Shown here: piece by piece, positions 21,899 through 22,631 of the stretch | Layout: each line of letters starts with the position of its first letter | Numbering within the stretch: the stretch's first letter is position 1 | Notes under the pieces: generated by a model | Database searches by the model: none | Told to the model about the DNA's origin: nothing | Seen by the model: only the letters and a program-made list of their open reading frames with translations | From: CAZVEV01 sp964625865 | Lineage (GTDB): Bacteria > Planctomycetota > Phycisphaerae > SM23-33 | Direction of reading: 5' to 3' | DNA length: 22,631 nt | Assembly (NCBI GenBank): GCA_964625865.1 | Contig: CAZVEV010000069.1 | Location: 1 to 22,631 of the forward strand | Position numbers and translations under genes: made by a program

Positions 21899-22631
21899 AT
21901 GGCGAAGAAACCGGCGAAGAGGCGGCGGAGGCTCGTGGGCTCTCGTGCGCCGAGGCGCGGCCTGCCGCCGGGGTCGGCGGTCCACGTGGGGCCCGAACAT
22001 GGGCAAGACGGGCGGGTGACCGTCCTGGACTACGATGCGAACGACCTGAGCGAAGCCGAGATCGACGACGTTCGCGACTGCTTCGCGATGAGCGACACCC
22101 CCACGATCACGTGGATCGACGTGGCGGGCAAGGTCGATATCAAGGCGTTGGAAGCGTTGGCCGAGCATTACGGCCTGCATCCGCTGGCGCTGGCCGACGC
22201 GCTGAACGCCTACCAGAGGCCGAAGTACGAGGACTACGGGCAGACACTCCAGGTCGTGCTGCGGATGTGCCGCTGGAACGCCTCTGCCGCCGAGGTGTCT
22301 CTCGAACAGGTCGCCCTGATCGTCGGGCCGAACTTCGTGATCTCGTTCCAGGAATTGCGCGAGGACGTCTTTGAGAGCATCCGCGAGCGCCTGCGCGAGG
22401 GCAAGGGGCGGATTCGCCAGATGGGGGCCGACTTCCTGGCCTACAGCCTGCTCGACGCGGTGATGGAGGCCTATTTCGCCATGCTCGAACGGCGGGGCGA
22501 ACTGATCGAAGCCCTTGAGGAGGAAGTCGTTGCGCGCCCCGACACCACCACGCTGCGCCGTCTGCACACCATCCGGCGGGGTAACCGTTCAGGCGAAGCC
22601 TCCGACATTCAGATGACCTCGCCACTTCTGC
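21899..22631 (+). CDS. corA: CorA-type divalent-cation transporter, 5' part, apparently interrupted
   Basis: The frame encodes the cytoplasmic funnel of a CorA magnesium/cobalt transporter: TITWIDVAGKVDIKALEAL, YGLHPLALADALNAYQRPKYEDYG, ALIVGPNFVISFQE, then the long helix AYSLLDAVMEAYFAMLERRGE and RRLHTIRR. A basic N-terminus (KKPAKRRRRL) precedes it. The two membrane helices with the GMN motif should follow, but homology stops at about 22578. The last 17 residues are not CorA-like, and the DNA there begins with an IS66-type end. The gene is therefore either disrupted or cut by the window edge after an insertion. GGGAGAGG precedes the ATG at 21899. It is divergent from the lipoprotein gene. 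Confidence 0.85.
   Translation, partial: MAKKPAKRRRRLVGSRAPRRGLPPGSAVHVGPEHGQDGRVTVLDYDANDLSEAEIDDVRDCFAMSDTPTITWIDVAGKVDIKALEALAEHYGLHPLALADALNAYQRPKYEDYGQTLQVVLRMCRWNASAAEVSLEQVALIVGPNFVISFQELREDVFESIRERLREGKGRIRQMGADFLAYSLLDAVMEAYFAMLERRGELIEALEEEVVARPDTTTLRRLHTIRRGNRSGEASDIQMTSPLL
22581..22631. mobile_element. putative left end of an IS66-like insertion sequence
   Basis: At 22581 the sequence changes from corA coding to GTAACCGTTCAGGCGAAGCC and beyond. IS66-family elements have terminal repeats starting GTAA, and the family makes 8-bp target duplications. The 8 bp just before (CCGGCGGG, 22573-22580) would be the left duplicate. Only 51 bp are visible and no transposase is included, so the family name is a recognition of the terminus only. 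Confidence 0.45.

Overview
The window looks like a chromosomal segment from a GC-rich member of the Planctomycetota, probably Phycisphaerae-like. The evidence is two secreted proteins ending in a PEP-CTERM tail (VPEPATMSLL followed by an Arg-rich tip), a Tat-exported type I sulfatase, a tri-haem protein of the hydrazine-synthase-alpha-like family, several secreted beta-propellers, and intergenic gaps packed with short inverted-repeat elements. The taxonomic call is inference from family content; no rRNA is present.

Layout. Positions 1-3309 (+) read like the edge of an exopolysaccharide locus: the 3' part of a UDP-GlcNAc 2-epimerase, a NusG-like specialised antiterminator, and a fused ATP-sulfurylase/APS-kinase whose sulfurylase half has lost its active-site motifs. 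A benzoate-CoA-ligase-like enzyme (3345-4910, -) converges on this and has its own promoter and a palindromic operator candidate. A tRNA-Phe(GAA) with near-consensus promoter and terminator follows (5139-5330), then a 402-bp imperfect giant palindrome (5524-5925). Positions 5922-7640 hold a membrane-anchored hypothetical protein and, divergently, two overlapping small membrane-protein genes. Positions 7751-9746 hold an orphan PyrK-type electron-transfer subunit and a HAD hydrolase, divergent around an inverted repeat.

Positions 9761-10850 form one transcription unit: consensus promoter, a strongly folded ~160-nt RNA with three hairpins enclosed by a closing stem, a PEP-CTERM protein gene and a strong terminator. 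Then come an SMP-30-like propeller (+), the tri-haem protein (-) and a second PEP-CTERM protein (-). Positions 15.9-18.2 kb are a decayed region: two 5'-truncated gene relics meet head to head (UroD-like and GH20), followed by an intact esterase and a relic consisting only of a signal peptide broken by a 20-bp tandem duplication. Positions 18.2-21.7 kb hold a CE7 acetyl-esterase, the sulfatase and a lipoprotein propeller, consistent with degradation of acetylated and sulfated polysaccharides. The window ends in a CorA-type transporter gene that appears to be interrupted by the end of an IS66-like element.

No single new defence or biosynthetic system is evident. The most unusual items are the folded leader RNA, the 402-bp palindrome and its shorter relative, the degenerate sulfurylase domain, and the decay/insertion junctions.
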